From: Kribbella flavida DSM 17836
GTDB taxonomy: Bacteria; Actinomycetota; Actinomycetes; Propionibacteriales; Kribbellaceae
DNA: 64,000 bases
Reading direction: 5' to 3'
Assembly (NCBI RefSeq): GCF_000024345.1
Contig: NC_013729.1
Span: 62,001 to 126,000 of the forward strand
Made by a program: the position numbers and the translations under genes. The notes under the pieces are model-generated. The model was not told the origin of the DNA and ran no database searches. It saw nothing but the letters and a program-made list of their open reading frames with translations. Positions 1 to 8,377 of this stretch are shown in pieces (position 1 is the first letter of the stretch; each line of letters opens with the position of its first letter).

Positions 1-932
1 TGGGTGGCAGCCGCCGGCGCGATCGCCGCACCGGCCATCGCGCGGGTCTCGCCGACCGCGGTCATCGGCGCGGTCACCTGCTGACCGGCCAGCACCCGGT
101 GGATGTCCTGGCGCATCTCGGCCGCGCTCTGATAGCGCTCCTCGCGGCTCTTGGCCAGCGCCTTGAGCACGACCGCGTCGACCTCCGGCGGGATCTCGGG
201 GTCGAACGACGACGGCGGGACCGGCTGCTCCCGGACGTGCTGGTAGGCCACCGAGACCGGCGACTCGCCGACGAACGGCGGCCGGCCGGTGAGCAGTTCG
301 TACAGCAGGCAGCCGGTGGAGTACAGGTCGGAGCGGGCGTCGACGGTCTCGCCGCGGGCCTGCTCCGGCGACAGGTACTGCGCGGTGCCGATCACGGCCG
401 CGGTCTGGGTCATGTCCGAGGTGGTGTCGGCGACCGCGCGGGCGATGCCGAAGTCCATCACCTTGACCTGGCCCTGCGGGGTCAGCATCACGTTGCCGGG
501 CTTGATGTCGCGGTGCACGATGCCGGCCCGGTGGCTGTAGTCGAGCGCCTCCAGCACGCCGGAGGTGATCTCCAGCGCCCGCTCCGGCATGATCTTGCGG
601 CCTTCGCGGATCAGGTCGCGCAGCGTCTTGCCGGTCACCAGTTCCATCACGATGTACGGAATGGTGATGCCGGAGCCGTTCGGGTCCGGTTCCTCGCCGG
701 TGTCGTAGACCGACACGATCGTGGGGTGGTTCAGCGAGGCCGCCGACTGCGCTTCACGCCGGAATCTGGCCTGGAAGGTGGAGTCACTGGCCAGGTCCAC
801 CCGCAGCCGCTTGATCGCGACGGCCCGGCCGAGCCGGTTGTCGACGCCCCTGCGGACGTCGGCCATGCCCCCTCGCCCCAGCGGTTCGCCTTCCTCGTAG
901 CGCCCGCCGACGAGACGTGCCTGCGATGTCAT
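1..932 (-). CDS. pknB: Serine/threonine protein kinase PknB-like (partial, 3' end outside window)
   Basis: Eukaryotic-type Ser/Thr kinase that in actinobacteria phosphorylates cell-wall and division proteins. About 310 N-terminal residues are visible. They include a Gly-rich loop (LGRGGMADV), the VAIK lysine, a catalytic loop HRDIKPGN, the DFG motif in VMDFGIARA, an activation segment with TQTAAVIGTAQY and an APE-equivalent SPEQARG. The activation loop and the SPVSVAYQHVRE stretch resemble mycobacterial PknB more than PknA. The juxtamembrane, transmembrane and PASTA parts expected of PknB would lie beyond position 1 and cannot be confirmed. It is the last visible gene of the fhaA-to-pknB series and starts 64 nt after pbpA ends. 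ATG at 932 was chosen because it opens directly before the kinase fold. Confidence 0.93.
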   Translation of the reverse strand, partial: MTSQARLVGGRYEEGEPLGRGGMADVRRGVDNRLGRAVAIKRLRVDLASDSTFQARFRREAQSAASLNHPTIVSVYDTGEEPDPNGSGITIPYIVMELVTGKTLRDLIREGRKIMPERALEITSGVLEALDYSHRAGIVHRDIKPGNVMLTPQGQVKVMDFGIARAVADTTSDMTQTAAVIGTAQYLSPEQARGETVDARSDLYSTGCLLYELLTGRPPFVGESPVSVAYQHVREQPVPPSSFDPEIPPEVDAVVLKALAKSREERYQSAAEMRQDIHRVLAGQQVTAPMTAVGETRAMAGAAIAPAAAT

Positions 933-996
933 TGCTCTGCCTTCCGCCCTGCGCGAATCGATCTGCCTGCTGTCACGGGATCCTTCCGTACCGGGC

Positions 997-2448
997 TCAC
1001 CGGCCCATCACCGCCTCCATCACGTCTTTCGCGATCGGCGCGGCCAGCGTGCCGCCGGCGATGTCGGTGCGCGGCACGTTCGCGTCCTCGATCATCACCG
1101 CGACCGCGACCTGCGGATCATTGGCCGGTGCGAACGAGGTGAACCAGGCGAACGGCGGGCGGTCCGGCGCCGTCTGCGCCGTCCCGGTCTTGCCGGCCAC
1201 CTGTACGCCGTTGATCCGGGCCGGCCTGCCGGTGCCGTTCTCGACGACGTCGACCATCATCTGGGTCAGCTGCGTGGCGACCTCGGACGAGACCGCCTGG
1301 TGCAGCGACTCCGGCTTGGTCTCGGAGATCGTTTTCAGGTCCGCGGTCCGTACGGTCTGCACCAGGTACGGCTTCATCACGTCACCGCCGTTGGCGATCC
1401 CGGCCGCCACCATCGCCATCTGCAAGGGGGTGGCCTGGACGTCGAACTGGCCGATCGCGGACTGCGCGACCTGCGGCGCGTTCGGATCAGCCGGGAACCG
1501 GCTGGCGACGGCCCCCAGGTCGGGCAGCTGACGCTCGCCGAAGCCGAACTTCTCCGCCTGCTCCCGCAGCGCCTCGGCGCCGAGGTCGAGACCGACCGAG
1601 CCGAACGCGGAGTTGCACGACTCGCGCAGCGCGACCGTCAGGGTGGCGTTGTCGCTACCGCCGCAGTTGCGGCCGTTCTGGTTCGGCAGGCCGACCGTGG
1701 TCTGCGGCAGCTCCAGCACGGCAGGGCTGCGCACCTTGGTCTCCGGCGTGTACCGGCCGCTGGACAGCGCCGCGGCCGCGGTGACCAGCTTGAACGTCGA
1801 CCCCGGCGGGTACAGCTCCTTGATCGCCCGGTTCGTCAGCGGCTTGTTCTTGTCCGCGTTCAGCTTCTTCCAGGCGGCGCCGGTCTTCTCCAGGTCGTGC
1901 GAGGCCAGCTCGTTCGGGTTGTACGACGGCCGGGACACCAGCGCGAGGATCTTGCCGGTCTTCGGCTCGATCGCGACCACGGCGCCCTTCTTGCCGGCCA
2001 GCCCCCGGTACGCCGCCAGTTGGGCCTTCGCGTTCAGCGTGAGCCCGACGCTCGCCCCCTGCTGGCGGCGGTTCGTGATCACGTCGACGACGCGGCGGAA
2101 GGCCAGCGACGGGTCGGAGCCGTTCAGCTGCGAGTTCTGGTTGAGCTCGATGCCGGACCGGCCGTACAGGTAGGAGTAGTAGCCGGTCACCGGCGCGTAC
2201 TCCGGCCCGAGCTGGTAGCTGCGCTGGTACTCGAACCGGTCCTTGGAGGGCTTGCTCTGCGCGATCGGCGTACTGCCGATCAGGATCGGGCCGCGGTTGA
2301 CCGAGAACTGCGCGTCCCGCACCCGGCGGTTGTCGTTGCGTCCGTTCAGCTCGTCCGCCCGGAACGCCTGCAGGTAGGTGGAGTTGGCCATCAGCGCGAG
2401 CATCAGGATGATCGCCGCCACGGCCAGTCGTCGGATTGCTGAGTTCAC
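997..2448 (-). CDS. pbpA: Peptidoglycan transpeptidase, class B penicillin-binding protein PbpA
   Basis: 483-residue monofunctional class B PBP that cross-links peptidoglycan outside the membrane. One N-terminal membrane segment (about residues 7-27) is followed by a dimerisation domain starting near FSVNRGPIL and a transpeptidase domain. The three active-site motifs are present: STFK (217-220, in YPPGSTFKLV), SCN (about 277-279) and KTGTAQ (about 420). Its ATG overlaps the rodA stop in an ATGA, so the SEDS glycosyltransferase RodA and its partner PBP are translationally coupled. Gene order and length match the mycobacterial rodA-pbpA pair. Confidence 0.95.
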   Translation of the reverse strand: MNSAIRRLAVAAIILMLALMANSTYLQAFRADELNGRNDNRRVRDAQFSVNRGPILIGSTPIAQSKPSKDRFEYQRSYQLGPEYAPVTGYYSYLYGRSGIELNQNSQLNGSDPSLAFRRVVDVITNRRQQGASVGLTLNAKAQLAAYRGLAGKKGAVVAIEPKTGKILALVSRPSYNPNELASHDLEKTGAAWKKLNADKNKPLTNRAIKELYPPGSTFKLVTAAAALSSGRYTPETKVRSPAVLELPQTTVGLPNQNGRNCGGSDNATLTVALRESCNSAFGSVGLDLGAEALREQAEKFGFGERQLPDLGAVASRFPADPNAPQVAQSAIGQFDVQATPLQMAMVAAGIANGGDVMKPYLVQTVRTADLKTISETKPESLHQAVSSEVATQLTQMMVDVVENGTGRPARINGVQVAGKTGTAQTAPDRPPFAWFTSFAPANDPQVAVAVMIEDANVPRTDIAGGTLAAPIAKDVMEAVMGR

Positions 2449-3845
2449 TGCTTCTGCACCGCCATGGCGATCGTGTCGTCGGAGACCGGCGCCGCGGGGG
2501 TCTGCGGCCGGCGGGCCTGGTCGCTGATCCGCAGCAGTAGGGCGATGATCGCCCAGTTCGCCACCAGCGAGGTCCCGCCGAGCGCCATGAACGGCGTGGC
2601 CAGACCGGTCAGCGGAATCAGCCCGGTCACTCCGCCGACGATCACGAACACCTGGAGCGCGAACGACATCGCCAGACCGGTCGCGAGCAGCTTGCCGAAG
2701 ACGTCCCGGCAGCCGAGGGCGGTGCGCAGGCCGCGCTCCACGATCAGCGTGTAGATCAGGATGATCGCGATGAGCCCGGTCAGGCCGAGCTCCTCACCGA
2801 ACGAGGAGATGATGAAGTCGCTCTGCGCGTAGAACTGGAGCAGTTCCGGCCGGCCCTGACCCAGACCGCGGCCGAGCACCCCGCCCCAGGCCTGGCCGAA
2901 CAGGCCGTTGGCGACCTGGCCGCCGACCTCGTTGAACGGGTTCAGCCAGTCCGCCACCCGTTTCTGCACGTGGCCGAACAGCTGGGAGGCGACGTACGCG
3001 CCGCCGGCGAAGAGCAGGCCACCGATGATCAGCCAGCCGGCCCGCTCGGTCGCGACGTACAGCAGGAACAGGAACAGGCCGAAGAACAGCAGTGAGGAGC
3101 CGAGGTCCTTCTCGAAGATCAGTACGCCGAGGCTGACGCCCCAGGCGATCAGGATCGGTCCGAGGTCGCGGGCGCGGGGCAGATCCAGGCCGAGGAACCG
3201 GTGCCCGGCCAGCGTCAGCACGTCGCGCTTGACCACCAGGTAGCCGGCGAAGAAGACCACCAGGCACAGCTTCGCGAACTCACCGGGCTGGAACGACATG
3301 CCGAGCGCCCGGATCCAGATCCGGGCGCCGTTGATGTCGACGCCCAGCCCCGGGACCAGCGGCAGCACCAGCAGCACCAGACCGGCCAGGCCGGCGGTGT
3401 AGGTGAGCGCCTGCAGGCGGCGATGGTCCCGGACCACCAGGATCACCACCAGGAACAAGATGATGCCGACCGCGGTCCAGGTGATCTGCTGCGGCGCCGC
3501 CGGGCCGCGGGGCTCCCGGCCGGCCGCCTCGGCCGCCGCCTTGAGGCCGAGATCGACCCGGTGGATCATCGCCACGCCGAGCCCGTTCAGCAGCACCGCG
3601 CACGGCAGGATCACCGGGTCGGCGTACGGCGCGCGGTAGCGCAGCGCGAGATGCGCGATCAGGGCGAGCAGGCCGATCCCGGCGGCGTAGTACCCGGTGC
3701 TGGCCGGGACGTTGCCCTGGACCGCCAGGCCGATGCTCACGTAGGCGGCGACCGAGACAGCGGTGGCGATGACCAGCAGCATCAGCTCCACCCCGCGGCG
3801 GCTGCGCGGGATGATCTGGATGGTCGAGGTGGGCGCGATGCTCAT
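2445..3845 (-). CDS. rodA: SEDS-family peptidoglycan glycosyltransferase RodA/FtsW-like
   Basis: 466-residue polytopic membrane protein of the SEDS family, which polymerises lipid II into glycan strands together with a class B PBP. Many hydrophobic segments are visible, as is the family signature region around FSEFGEEL-like SSFGEELG and the C-terminal LPLTGLATPFMALGG stretch. The start is ATG at 3845 (MSIAPTST), which overlaps the pstP stop as ATGA; a longer reading frame upstream lies inside pstP and is a shadow. Coupled to pbpA downstream. Confidence 0.95.
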   Translation of the reverse strand: MSIAPTSTIQIIPRSRRGVELMLLVIATAVSVAAYVSIGLAVQGNVPASTGYYAAGIGLLALIAHLALRYRAPYADPVILPCAVLLNGLGVAMIHRVDLGLKAAAEAAGREPRGPAAPQQITWTAVGIILFLVVILVVRDHRRLQALTYTAGLAGLVLLVLPLVPGLGVDINGARIWIRALGMSFQPGEFAKLCLVVFFAGYLVVKRDVLTLAGHRFLGLDLPRARDLGPILIAWGVSLGVLIFEKDLGSSLLFFGLFLFLLYVATERAGWLIIGGLLFAGGAYVASQLFGHVQKRVADWLNPFNEVGGQVANGLFGQAWGGVLGRGLGQGRPELLQFYAQSDFIISSFGEELGLTGLIAIILIYTLIVERGLRTALGCRDVFGKLLATGLAMSFALQVFVIVGGVTGLIPLTGLATPFMALGGTSLVANWAIIALLLRISDQARRPQTPAAPVSDDTIAMAVQKQ

Positions 3846-5239
3846 CGGACCCCGTCGCAGTCGTCGGGTCCGACCGCGCCGTTGGTCGGCGTCGAGCTGG
3901 GCGGTGCGACCGGGACGCTGACCGGCGGCTTCGACACCACCGGCTTGCCGCTGGCCGGCGGCGTGGACGGCGCCGGGGTCCCGGGCCGCGGTGACGGCGT
4001 CGTCTTCGCCTGCTGCCCGGCGCACGCGTCGGCGGCGCGCTGCAGCTCCTCGACGATCTCGCGGGCCGCGGCCAGGTCGTCGGCCTGGATCGTGCCCTCC
4101 ACCTGCTCACGGTTGTACGTCGGCAGCTTGTCGACCTCGAGCGTCTTCTGCTCGTGCACCCTGGACAGCGTGAGCCCAGGGACCTGCTCGTCGACGCCGC
4201 GGTAGATCGCCACGTAGTCGCCGTCGGTCCCGACGTAGTACTGCTGCTGGGACCAGCTGTACGCGAACCAGCCGCCGCCGGCGACCAGGGCCAGCACGAC
4301 CGCGAGCGCGCCGAGCCGGCGCAGCCAGATGAACCGCTTCGGCGGGCGCGGCGCGTACCGGAGCTCCTCGGGGTCGAGGTGCTCGCCGGACTCGCTGGCC
4401 CCGGCCCCCTCGCCGCCACCACCGCGGACGGCGATCGTCGGCTCCGCCCCGCCGGTCCCGCCCTGGGCGAGCTCCGCGGCGGCTCCGACGAGCTGAGGCG
4501 CGCCCGCGCCGGTCTGGGCGGTCTCCACCACGTCGGCGACGATGCAGGTGACGTTGTCGTTCGAGCCGGCCTCGAGTGCGTGCGTGATCAGGTCGACGAC
4601 CACCGAGTCCGGCGTACCGTCGGCCATCGCGGCGGCGATCACGTCGTCGTTGACGTAGTCCGGCAGGCCGTCACTGCACAGCAGCAGCCGGTCGCCGGCC
4701 TGGACGTCGAGCATCTGCAGGTCCGGGTCGGAGTCGGGCCGGCCGTCCAGCACCCGCAGGATCAGGTTGCGGTGCGGGTGGGTGAAGGCCTCCTCCTGGG
4801 AGATCCGGCCCTCGTCGACCAGCGACTGGACGAACGTGTGGTCGTGGCTGAGCTGCTGCAACCGGCCGTCGCGCATCCGGTAGGCCCGGGAGTCGCCGAG
4901 GTGGGCCAGCCCGAGCTGCTCGCCGTCGAACATCAGCGCGGTCACCGTGGAGCCCATGCCCTCGCGCTCGGGGTCCTCCTCGACCAGTTCGGAGAGCCGC
5001 TCGTTGGCGCGGTGCACGGCGCCGGCGAGCGCCTCGATCATGTCCTCGCCGGTGATCGTCGCGGTGTCCAGCCGGCGCAGCACCTGGACGGCGGCCGCGC
5101 TGGCCACCTCGCCCGCCGCGGCGCCGCCCATGCCGTCGGCGAGCAGCAGCAGGTGCGGACCGGCGTACGCGGAGTCCTCGTTGTTGCGCCGGACGCGTCC
5201 GACGTCGGACAGTGCGGCGTAGTCGAGCGACAGGGTCAT
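3842..5239 (-). CDS. pstP: PP2C-family serine/threonine phosphatase PstP
   Basis: 465-residue membrane-anchored metal-dependent phosphatase that reverses phosphorylation by PknA/PknB-type kinases. The N-terminal PP2C domain (about 1-240) shows RRNNEDSAY, LLADGMGGAAAGE, GMGSTVTAL, HLGDSRAYR and LCSDGLPDYVNDD, which together carry the metal-binding aspartates. A single transmembrane segment (about 308-328, ALAVVLALVAGGGWFAY) follows, then an extracytoplasmic tail rich in Pro, Ser and Thr. It lies 10 nt downstream of fhaB and overlaps rodA. Same order as in Mycobacterium. Confidence 0.95.
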   Translation of the reverse strand: MTLSLDYAALSDVGRVRRNNEDSAYAGPHLLLLADGMGGAAAGEVASAAAVQVLRRLDTATITGEDMIEALAGAVHRANERLSELVEEDPEREGMGSTVTALMFDGEQLGLAHLGDSRAYRMRDGRLQQLSHDHTFVQSLVDEGRISQEEAFTHPHRNLILRVLDGRPDSDPDLQMLDVQAGDRLLLCSDGLPDYVNDDVIAAAMADGTPDSVVVDLITHALEAGSNDNVTCIVADVVETAQTGAGAPQLVGAAAELAQGGTGGAEPTIAVRGGGGEGAGASESGEHLDPEELRYAPRPPKRFIWLRRLGALAVVLALVAGGGWFAYSWSQQQYYVGTDGDYVAIYRGVDEQVPGLTLSRVHEQKTLEVDKLPTYNREQVEGTIQADDLAAAREIVEELQRAADACAGQQAKTTPSPRPGTPAPSTPPASGKPVVSKPPVSVPVAPPSSTPTNGAVGPDDCDGVR

Positions 5240-5249
5240 GGACGCACGC

Positions 5250-5732
5250 CTACTTCGCGATGTTCAGCGTCGTGCGGCCGATCCGGATCGATCCGCCGAT
5301 CTCGGCCGGCACCGGCCGGGTCACCCGCTGGCCGTCGAGATAGGTGCCGTTGGTGGAACCGAGGTCCTCGACCCACCACTGCCCCTCGGACTGGAACACC
5401 CGGGCGTGCCGGGTGGAGGAGTAGTCGTCGTCGAGCCGGATCTGGCAGTCCGAGCCACGGCCGATCACCACCGGCTCGTCGCCCAGGGCGGCGCCCACGC
5501 CGGCCTGCGGGCCGTCGGCGATGGTCACCGAGCCGGGCAGGCCCTTCTTCTTCTTGACCGGTTTCGCCGGTTTCGGGGTCCGGCCCGCGGCCGGGACGGC
5601 GCCGGCCAGCGCCCGGCTGTCCACCTTCGCCCCGAACAGGTCCGAGCGGATCACGGACAGCACCGCCAGGACGAACATCCAGAGCAGGGCGAGGAACCCC
5701 AGTTTGATCAGGGTCAGCGTCAGTTCCGACAT
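5250..5732 (-). CDS. fhaB: FHA-domain protein FhaB (FipA-like)
   Basis: 160-residue protein with one N-terminal membrane helix (about 8-27, LGFLALLWMFVLAVLSVI) and a C-terminal FHA phosphothreonine-binding domain (about 85-155) containing the conserved GRGSDCQIRL, SSTRHARV and GSTNGTYLDG motifs. In mycobacteria the homologue is phosphorylated by PknA/B and links them to division and wall synthesis proteins. It sits between fhaA and pstP with short gaps of about 10 nt, so it is very likely cotranscribed with both. Confidence 0.93.
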   Translation of the reverse strand: MSELTLTLIKLGFLALLWMFVLAVLSVIRSDLFGAKVDSRALAGAVPAAGRTPKPAKPVKKKKGLPGSVTIADGPQAGVGAALGDEPVVIGRGSDCQIRLDDDYSSTRHARVFQSEGQWWVEDLGSTNGTYLDGQRVTRPVPAEIGGSIRIGRTTLNIAK

Positions 5733-5742
5733 GGAAGGCCAG

Positions 5743-6561
5743 TCACCACCCGCTGCTGGGTGGCTGGGCGATCGGCTCGTCCGCCAGGCGCAGCGTCATC
5801 GTGGTGTTCCCGATCCGCACGGTCGATCCGTCGGTCAGCTCGGCCTCGGCCGCCCGGCGGCCGTTCACCAGCGTGCCGTTGGTGGACCCGAGATCGACCA
5901 GCACCACCCGGACACCGCCGGGGCCCTCCGGCATCAGCCGGATCTCGGCGTGCCGCCGGGACACCCCCGGGTCGTTGATCTGGATGTCGGCGTCGGTGCC
6001 GCGGCCGAGCACGACGCCCGGCGGGTTGACCGGCCGGCGGCGGCCGTTCACCTCGAGCATCACCTGCGGGTGACCGCGACGGGCCGGCGGCGGTGGCGGC
6101 GGGGGCACCGGCGCGCTCTGCGGCTGGGTCCGGCCGTCGTCGTACGGGTCGAGCGGCGGGGGCGGCGTCTGGGGGCGGGGCCGCGCGGGCGTCCCGACGG
6201 TGGCGCTGACGACACGGAACTTGCCGGTCGGCAGGTCGTCCTGCTGGGTCAACTCGATCTCGATCGGTCCGGAGAAGGTGTAGCGCTGGATGTCGGCGTG
6301 GTCGCGGAGCTCGTTGGCGAGCTCGTGGTTCAGGGTGCGGCCGTAGGCGTTCAGCCGCTCGAAGTCCTCCGGGCCGAGCTCGATCGTGAAGTGGTTCGGC
6401 ACCAGCCGGCGGTCCCTGGACAGGATCCGCGCGGTGTTGTCGATCTCACGCTTGAGGGCGGCGGCCAGTTCGATCGGCTCCACGTCACCCTTGAACGCGC
6501 GCGCGAAGACACCACTCACGATGCCCTCCAGGCGTCGTTCGAAGCGCTGCAGCGGTCGCAC
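5743..6561 (-). CDS. fhaA: FHA-domain protein FhaA with N-terminal DUF3662
   Basis: 272-residue cytosolic protein. The N-terminal DUF3662 domain (about 1-120, starting RPLQRFERRLEGIVSG) is followed by a Pro-rich linker (PPPPPPPARR) and a C-terminal FHA domain with LGRGTDADIQI, SRRHAEIRL and GSTNGTLVNG. In mycobacteria FhaA binds phosphorylated MviN and regulates peptidoglycan precursor flipping. The start is GTG at 6561, because it follows a GGAGGAGG ribosome-binding site by four bases and begins at the conserved domain. A longer in-frame extension to 6726 has no family support. First gene of the minus-strand cell-wall operon. Confidence 0.92.
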   Translation of the reverse strand: MRPLQRFERRLEGIVSGVFARAFKGDVEPIELAAALKREIDNTARILSRDRRLVPNHFTIELGPEDFERLNAYGRTLNHELANELRDHADIQRYTFSGPIEIELTQQDDLPTGKFRVVSATVGTPARPRPQTPPPPLDPYDDGRTQPQSAPVPPPPPPPARRGHPQVMLEVNGRRRPVNPPGVVLGRGTDADIQINDPGVSRRHAEIRLMPEGPGGVRVVLVDLGSTNGTLVNGRRAAEAELTDGSTVRIGNTTMTLRLADEPIAQPPSSGW

Positions 6562-6804
6562 GCGTCCTCCTCCACGGTCGGTCGTCGGCTGCCGGGGTCG
6601 GCACCAACGATCGTGCTTGCCGTCCGGTGCCCTCGGCAGGCTCGCCGTACGCCGCGACCACCGGGCTGCGGTGGCCGCACTGGGTACGACGATCGATCGT
6701 ATCGGGAGGTTCGACCCAACCCGCAATGCACGACTCCCGGAGAACCCGTGCTAATGTTTCCCCTCGGTTGGGGATGGCGCTTCAAGAGGCCGGAAACAGC
6801 CAGC

Positions 6805-6888
6805 GCGCGGGTGGCGGAATAGGCAGACGCGCACGGTTCAGGTCCGTGTGCCCGAAAGGGCGTGGGGGTTCAACTCCCCCCTCGCGCA
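6805..6888 (+). tRNA. tRNA-Leu (anticodon CAG)
   Basis: 84-nt class II tRNA. The acceptor stem GCGCGGG (6805-6811) pairs with CTCGCGC (6881-6887). The anticodon stem-loop CACGG-TTCAGGT-CCGTG places CAG at 6839-6841. A long variable arm (about TGCCCGAAAGGGCG) and a T-arm GGGGGTTCAACTCCCCC are visible. The CCA end is not encoded. A terminator follows within 7 nt. The neighbourhood with the fha/pst/pkn cluster is a common actinobacterial arrangement. Confidence 0.97.
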
Positions 6889-6894
6889 CAGCAC

Positions 6895-6924
6895 AAAGTC
6901 CCGGTCTCACGACCGGGACTTTTT
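6895..6924 (+). terminator. Intrinsic terminator after tRNA-Leu
   Basis: Perfect 12-bp hairpin AAAGTCCCGGTC / GACCGGGACTTT with loop TCAC, running into TT. It ends the tRNA transcript. In the other direction it would also stop the small minus-strand membrane-protein gene that ends at 6956. Confidence 0.9.
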
Positions 6925-6955
6925 GTTGTGCCCAGGCTGTGCCCGGGGTCCCGCC

Positions 6956-7144
6956 TCAGCGGCGCAGCCGGTGCAGCAGGTGGCCCGGGTCCGCCCGGTG
7001 GCGGGCCGGGCGGGGGTCGGTGGTCGGGGCGGAGTGGCGTGGATCACCGCGGTGCGGGGTGGTGCTGGCGCCCAGCAGCATCCACAGGGCGAGCAGGGCA
7101 GCGGCAACCAGGCCGAGGATTCCGGCGAAGTCGGTCACGGTCAT
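6956..7144 (-). CDS. Small single-pass membrane protein, unknown function
   Basis: 62-residue ORF starting MTVTDFAGILG. One clear hydrophobic helix (about 6-25, FAGILGLVAAALLALWMLL) is followed by a basic, Pro/His/Arg-rich tail. ATG at 7144 was chosen because a purine-rich GAGAGA stretch precedes it by six bases; the frame extends to 7240 but the added residues look like translated non-coding DNA. It reads towards the tRNA terminator. I do not recognise a family, and the gene could be lineage-restricted. Confidence 0.5.
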   Translation of the reverse strand: MTVTDFAGILGLVAAALLALWMLLGASTTPHRGDPRHSAPTTDPRPARHRADPGHLLHRLRR

Positions 7145-7298
7145 GGCGATCTCTCTCACAACGGGCTCGGGCGGGGAGCGACTGGGGTTACCGGGGAGGG
7201 ACGGTCCGCCGGGCGGAACGTGATGGCACGGCGGTGCCACCAGTGCCGGCTCGGGTGATGGCCCAGCAGTGCCGACCTCCAGAACTGCTCGGCGGCGT

Positions 7299-7318
7299 AC
7301 CTAGGTCATGACTTAGGT
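7299..7318. promoter_or_regulatory. 20-bp near-perfect palindrome, candidate operator
   Basis: ACCTA-G-GTCATGAC-T-TAGGT. The arms ACCTA/TAGGT and the centre GTCATGAC are self-complementary, and only one symmetric pair (G/T) breaks the symmetry. It lies 30 bp upstream of the regulator gene starting at 7348, where an autoregulatory operator would be expected. No experiment is available. Confidence 0.55.
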
Positions 7319-7347
7319 TGAGCGTCGAGCACAGGAGGTGGGGTCCG

Positions 7348-8325
7348 ATGCAGGACGGCGCGTTGCTGGACGCTCGGGAGGAGCAGGCCTACCGCCTGCT
7401 GGTGGGGCTGTCCGTGGCGCGGGCCCAGGACCTTGCCGAGGTCGCCGAGCTTCCGCAGCAGGAGATCGACGAGCTGCTGCAGCGGCTGCAGGCCAAGGGG
7501 CTGGTCGCGGTGTCACCGGGCGACGAGCCGGTGTTCCGGCCGCTGCCGCCCGATGTCGCTCTCGGTACGACGCTGCTGCGGCAGCAGGAGTCGCTGGAGT
7601 CGGCACGGAAGACCGTGGCGTCGCTGAGCGAGGAGTTCCGCGCCAGCGCGAGCCGCCGGGACGCCCACCACCTGGTCGAGGTGATCGTCGGTGCGACCGC
7701 GCTGCGGGACCGCCTGCGCGACCTGCAGGAGTCGGCGCGGGAGGAGATCCTCTGGTTCTGCCGGGCCAACCCGCTGGCGATGCAGGGCGCCGAGAACACC
7801 GAGGAGTACGGCGCGCTGAGCCGTGGCGTCCGCTACCGGGCCATCTACGAGCGGGCGCTGCTGGAGACGCCCGGTGAGCTGGACACCATCGCCGAGGGAG
7901 TCAGCTGGGGAGAAGAGGCCCGCACGCTGCCCAGCCTTCCGGTCCGGCTGGCCATCGTCGACCGGGCGACTGCTGTCTGCCCGCTGGTCCGTGACAACGA
8001 GCTCGGCATCGGTGAGCCGACCGCCGCGGTGATCGGCCGCGGCCAGTTGCTGGATGCGCTGCTGGCGCTGTTCGAGAGCCACTGGGAGGCGGCGACGCCG
8101 GTCAAGCTGCAGGCCGACGACGCCGAGGTCGGCGAAGGACTGGACGGCTCGGAGCGGTTCCTGCTGTCGCTGATGGTGGCCGGCGTACCGGACAAGTCGA
8201 TCGCGTCGCAGCTGGGCATCAGCCGGCGGACGGTGCAGCGCCGGCTCGACCGGATGATGGCGCTGGCCGGCGTCGACACCCGGACCGGACTCGCCTTCCA
8301 GGCCGCCAAGCGCAAGTGGCTGTGA
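7348..8325 (+). CDS. Helix-turn-helix transcriptional regulator (TrmB-like N-terminus, LuxR-type C-terminal HTH)
   Basis: 325-residue regulator. The N-terminal winged-helix region (about 1-70: YRLLVGLSVARAQDLAEVAE) resembles TrmB-type domains. A middle phospholipase D-like or ligand-sensing region follows. The C-terminal HTH (about 272-325) contains GVPDKSIASQLGISRRTVQRRL, typical of the LuxR/GerE fold. ATG at 7348 is preceded by AGGAGGTG with a 7-nt spacer; an upstream in-frame start at 7318 would overlap the palindrome. Convergent with the subtilase gene, sharing a bidirectional terminator. In actinomycetes such regulators often neighbour secreted peptidases, but the target here is not shown. 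Confidence 0.82.
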   Translation: MQDGALLDAREEQAYRLLVGLSVARAQDLAEVAELPQQEIDELLQRLQAKGLVAVSPGDEPVFRPLPPDVALGTTLLRQQESLESARKTVASLSEEFRASASRRDAHHLVEVIVGATALRDRLRDLQESAREEILWFCRANPLAMQGAENTEEYGALSRGVRYRAIYERALLETPGELDTIAEGVSWGEEARTLPSLPVRLAIVDRATAVCPLVRDNELGIGEPTAAVIGRGQLLDALLALFESHWEAATPVKLQADDAEVGEGLDGSERFLLSLMVAGVPDKSIASQLGISRRTVQRRLDRMMALAGVDTRTGLAFQAAKRKWL

Positions 8326-8330
8326 GCACG

Positions 8331-8368
8331 GATCGGCCCGGGCAGGCTGCTCCCCGCCCGGGCCGATC
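8331..8368. terminator. Bidirectional terminator between convergent genes
   Basis: Perfect 13-bp inverted repeat GATCGGCCCGGGC / GCCCGGGCCGATC with a 12-nt loop, between the regulator stop (8325) and the subtilase stop (8378). A short T-rich stretch follows on the plus strand. Confidence 0.85.
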
Positions 8369-8377
8369 GGTTTGGTG

